A stretch of DNA of 36,721 bases from an uncultured Kiloniella sp. (GTDB lineage: Bacteria; Pseudomonadota; Alphaproteobacteria; Kiloniellales; Kiloniellaceae), in the NCBI RefSeq assembly GCF_937128705.1, contig NZ_CAKZMP010000265.1, positions 1 through 36,721 on the forward strand, written 5' to 3'. Under the pieces are notes generated by a model. That model was not told the origin of the DNA and did no database searches. It worked only from the letters and a program-made list of their open reading frames with translations. The position numbers and the translations under genes were made by a program. Positions 35,955 to 36,721 of this stretch are shown here, one piece after another; within the stretch, counting starts at the first letter, position 1; each line of letters begins with the position of its first letter.

Positions 35955-36721
35955 ATGACAAACTCAAAATCGACACGACCAAATCGCCAAAAACCCAGTT
36001 CGAACACCAAAGGTTCGAGTGCCAAAGGCCCAAGCACAAAAGGCAATGCCTTTAAGGCTAAGGGGGTCAATCGCCCCTACAAAGGGAAGCCTTCTGGGAA
36101 AAGTACTCAGCAAGATACAAAACCTGCTGTTGAAACAATCGAACTTTCCGATAAGAAAGAGCGCATTGCAAAGGTGATCGCACGTGCTGGGCTGTGTTCC
36201 AGACGCGATGCCGAACGCTGGATTGCAGAAGGTCGTGTCAAACTTGATGGCAAAGTGCTGGAGACACCAGCAATTGTTGTTGGGCCGGACAATGCTATCG
36301 AAGTAAATGGCGAACCACTTCCTTTACCGGAACGCCCACGCCTGTGGAAATATCACAAGCCAAAGGGACAAATAACAGCAGCACGCGACCCAGAAGGTCG
36401 AGACACTGTTTTTGACCACCTTCCCAAAGATCTTCCGCGTCTTCAGCCTGTTGGACGACTGGATTATAATTCGGAAGGTCTGCTGCTATTCACCAATGAT
36501 GGTGGACTGAAGCGTAAAATGGAATTGCCAGCCACAGGCTGGACCCGACGCTATCGTGTCAGGGTGCATGGTCAGGTTGATGAAAGACACATCAAAACCC
36601 TTGCCGAAGGTATTACCATTGATGGCGTTCACTACGCCCCTATCGAAGCCAGTATTTCCCATCAAGCCAAGACAAACGCATGGATGTTGATGTCTTTGAA
36701 AGAGGGAAAGAACCGTGAGAT
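35955..36721 (+). CDS. RluB/RsuA-family rRNA pseudouridine synthase, 3' end outside window
   Basis: Pseudouridine synthase acting on rRNA, most like RluB (U2605 of 23S). About 255 residues are present before the right edge. Residues 1-65 are a basic, low-complexity tail with repeated KG and SxKG units. An S4 RNA-binding domain follows (ERIAKVIARAGLCSRRDAERWIAEGRVKLDG, about 69-115), then the catalytic domain with KPKGQITAARDPEGR and the active-site aspartate D170 in PVGRLDYNSEGLLLFTNDG. The sequence ends in LKEGKNREI, the motif just before the C-terminal part. RluB versus RluE or RluF cannot be settled without the rest. Confidence 0.92.
   Translation, partial: MTNSKSTRPNRQKPSSNTKGSSAKGPSTKGNAFKAKGVNRPYKGKPSGKSTQQDTKPAVETIELSDKKERIAKVIARAGLCSRRDAERWIAEGRVKLDGKVLETPAIVVGPDNAIEVNGEPLPLPERPRLWKYHKPKGQITAARDPEGRDTVFDHLPKDLPRLQPVGRLDYNSEGLLLFTNDGGLKRKMELPATGWTRRYRVRVHGQVDERHIKTLAEGITIDGVHYAPIEASISHQAKTNAWMLMSLKEGKNRE

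Noticed and set aside
36011-36020. tRNA T-loop-like GGTTCGAGT
   Set aside because: It lies inside the repetitive N-terminal coding region of the pseudouridine synthase, and no cloverleaf can be built around it.

Overview
The window is about 36.7 kb of ordinary, gene-dense chromosome from an alphaproteobacterium of moderate to low GC. That assignment rests on a mitochondria-like aa3 cytochrome c oxidase operon (ctaC-ctaD-ctaB-coxF-like-ctaG-ctaE-surf1), a plant/proteobacterial-type glutamate-cysteine ligase, an ETF-beta lysine methyltransferase homologue, an LpxK/LpxL lipid A cluster, and small families typical of the class (DUF3422, DUF4170, PAS_5). A marine Rhodospirillales-like host would fit, but this is inference. 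I see no phage, insertion sequence, CRISPR array, toxin-antitoxin pair, rRNA or tRNA, and no broken genes.

Layout. 1-7.3 kb, minus strand: the cytochrome oxidase operon, followed downstream by an M32 carboxypeptidase cut by the window edge. A perfect FNR/FixK-type palindrome lies just upstream of ctaC. 7.6-9.0 kb, minus: a DUF3422 membrane protein. 9.2-10.6 kb, plus: tldD. 10.8-13.1 kb, minus: rsmE-gshA. 13.2-14.8 kb, plus: ubiA and the ETF-beta methyltransferase. 15.0-16.8 kb, plus: a fused pabB-pabC. 16.9-19.4 kb, minus: DUF4170, a GGCT-like protein, then speD-speE. 19.7-23.1 kb, plus: qmcA-like SPFH protein, nfeD, ubiD, PAS_5 protein. 23.1-25.3 kb, plus: a 448-bp leader region with two leucine-rich short ORFs, then leuA. 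25.5-31.3 kb, plus: tldE/pmbA, then an msbA-DUF374-lpxK-lpxL lipid A run. 31.4-33.8 kb, minus: xseA and an M23 LytM-type protein. 34.0-35.3 kb, plus: purD. 35.3-35.8 kb, minus: tadA. 35.96 kb to the end, plus: an RluB-type pseudouridine synthase cut by the edge.

How it works together. Aerobic respiration is the main theme: the terminal oxidase with its heme O (CtaB) and copper (CtaG) assembly factors and SURF1, two ubiquinone enzymes (UbiA, UbiD), and a methyltransferase whose likely target, ETF, delivers electrons to ubiquinone. A second theme is the envelope: lipid A flipping, phosphorylation and acylation, SPFH/NfeD membrane proteins and a LytM-domain protein. The rest is core metabolism: glutathione, spermidine, folate, leucine and purine synthesis plus RNA modification. 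Both TldD and TldE, partners in one protease, are present but about 15 kb apart.

The items most worth a second look are regulatory: the FNR-like box before ctaC, the leucine-codon-rich leader upstream of leuA with mutually exclusive hairpins, and two nested hairpins inside the cta operon. I found no convincing evidence for a wholly new biological system here.
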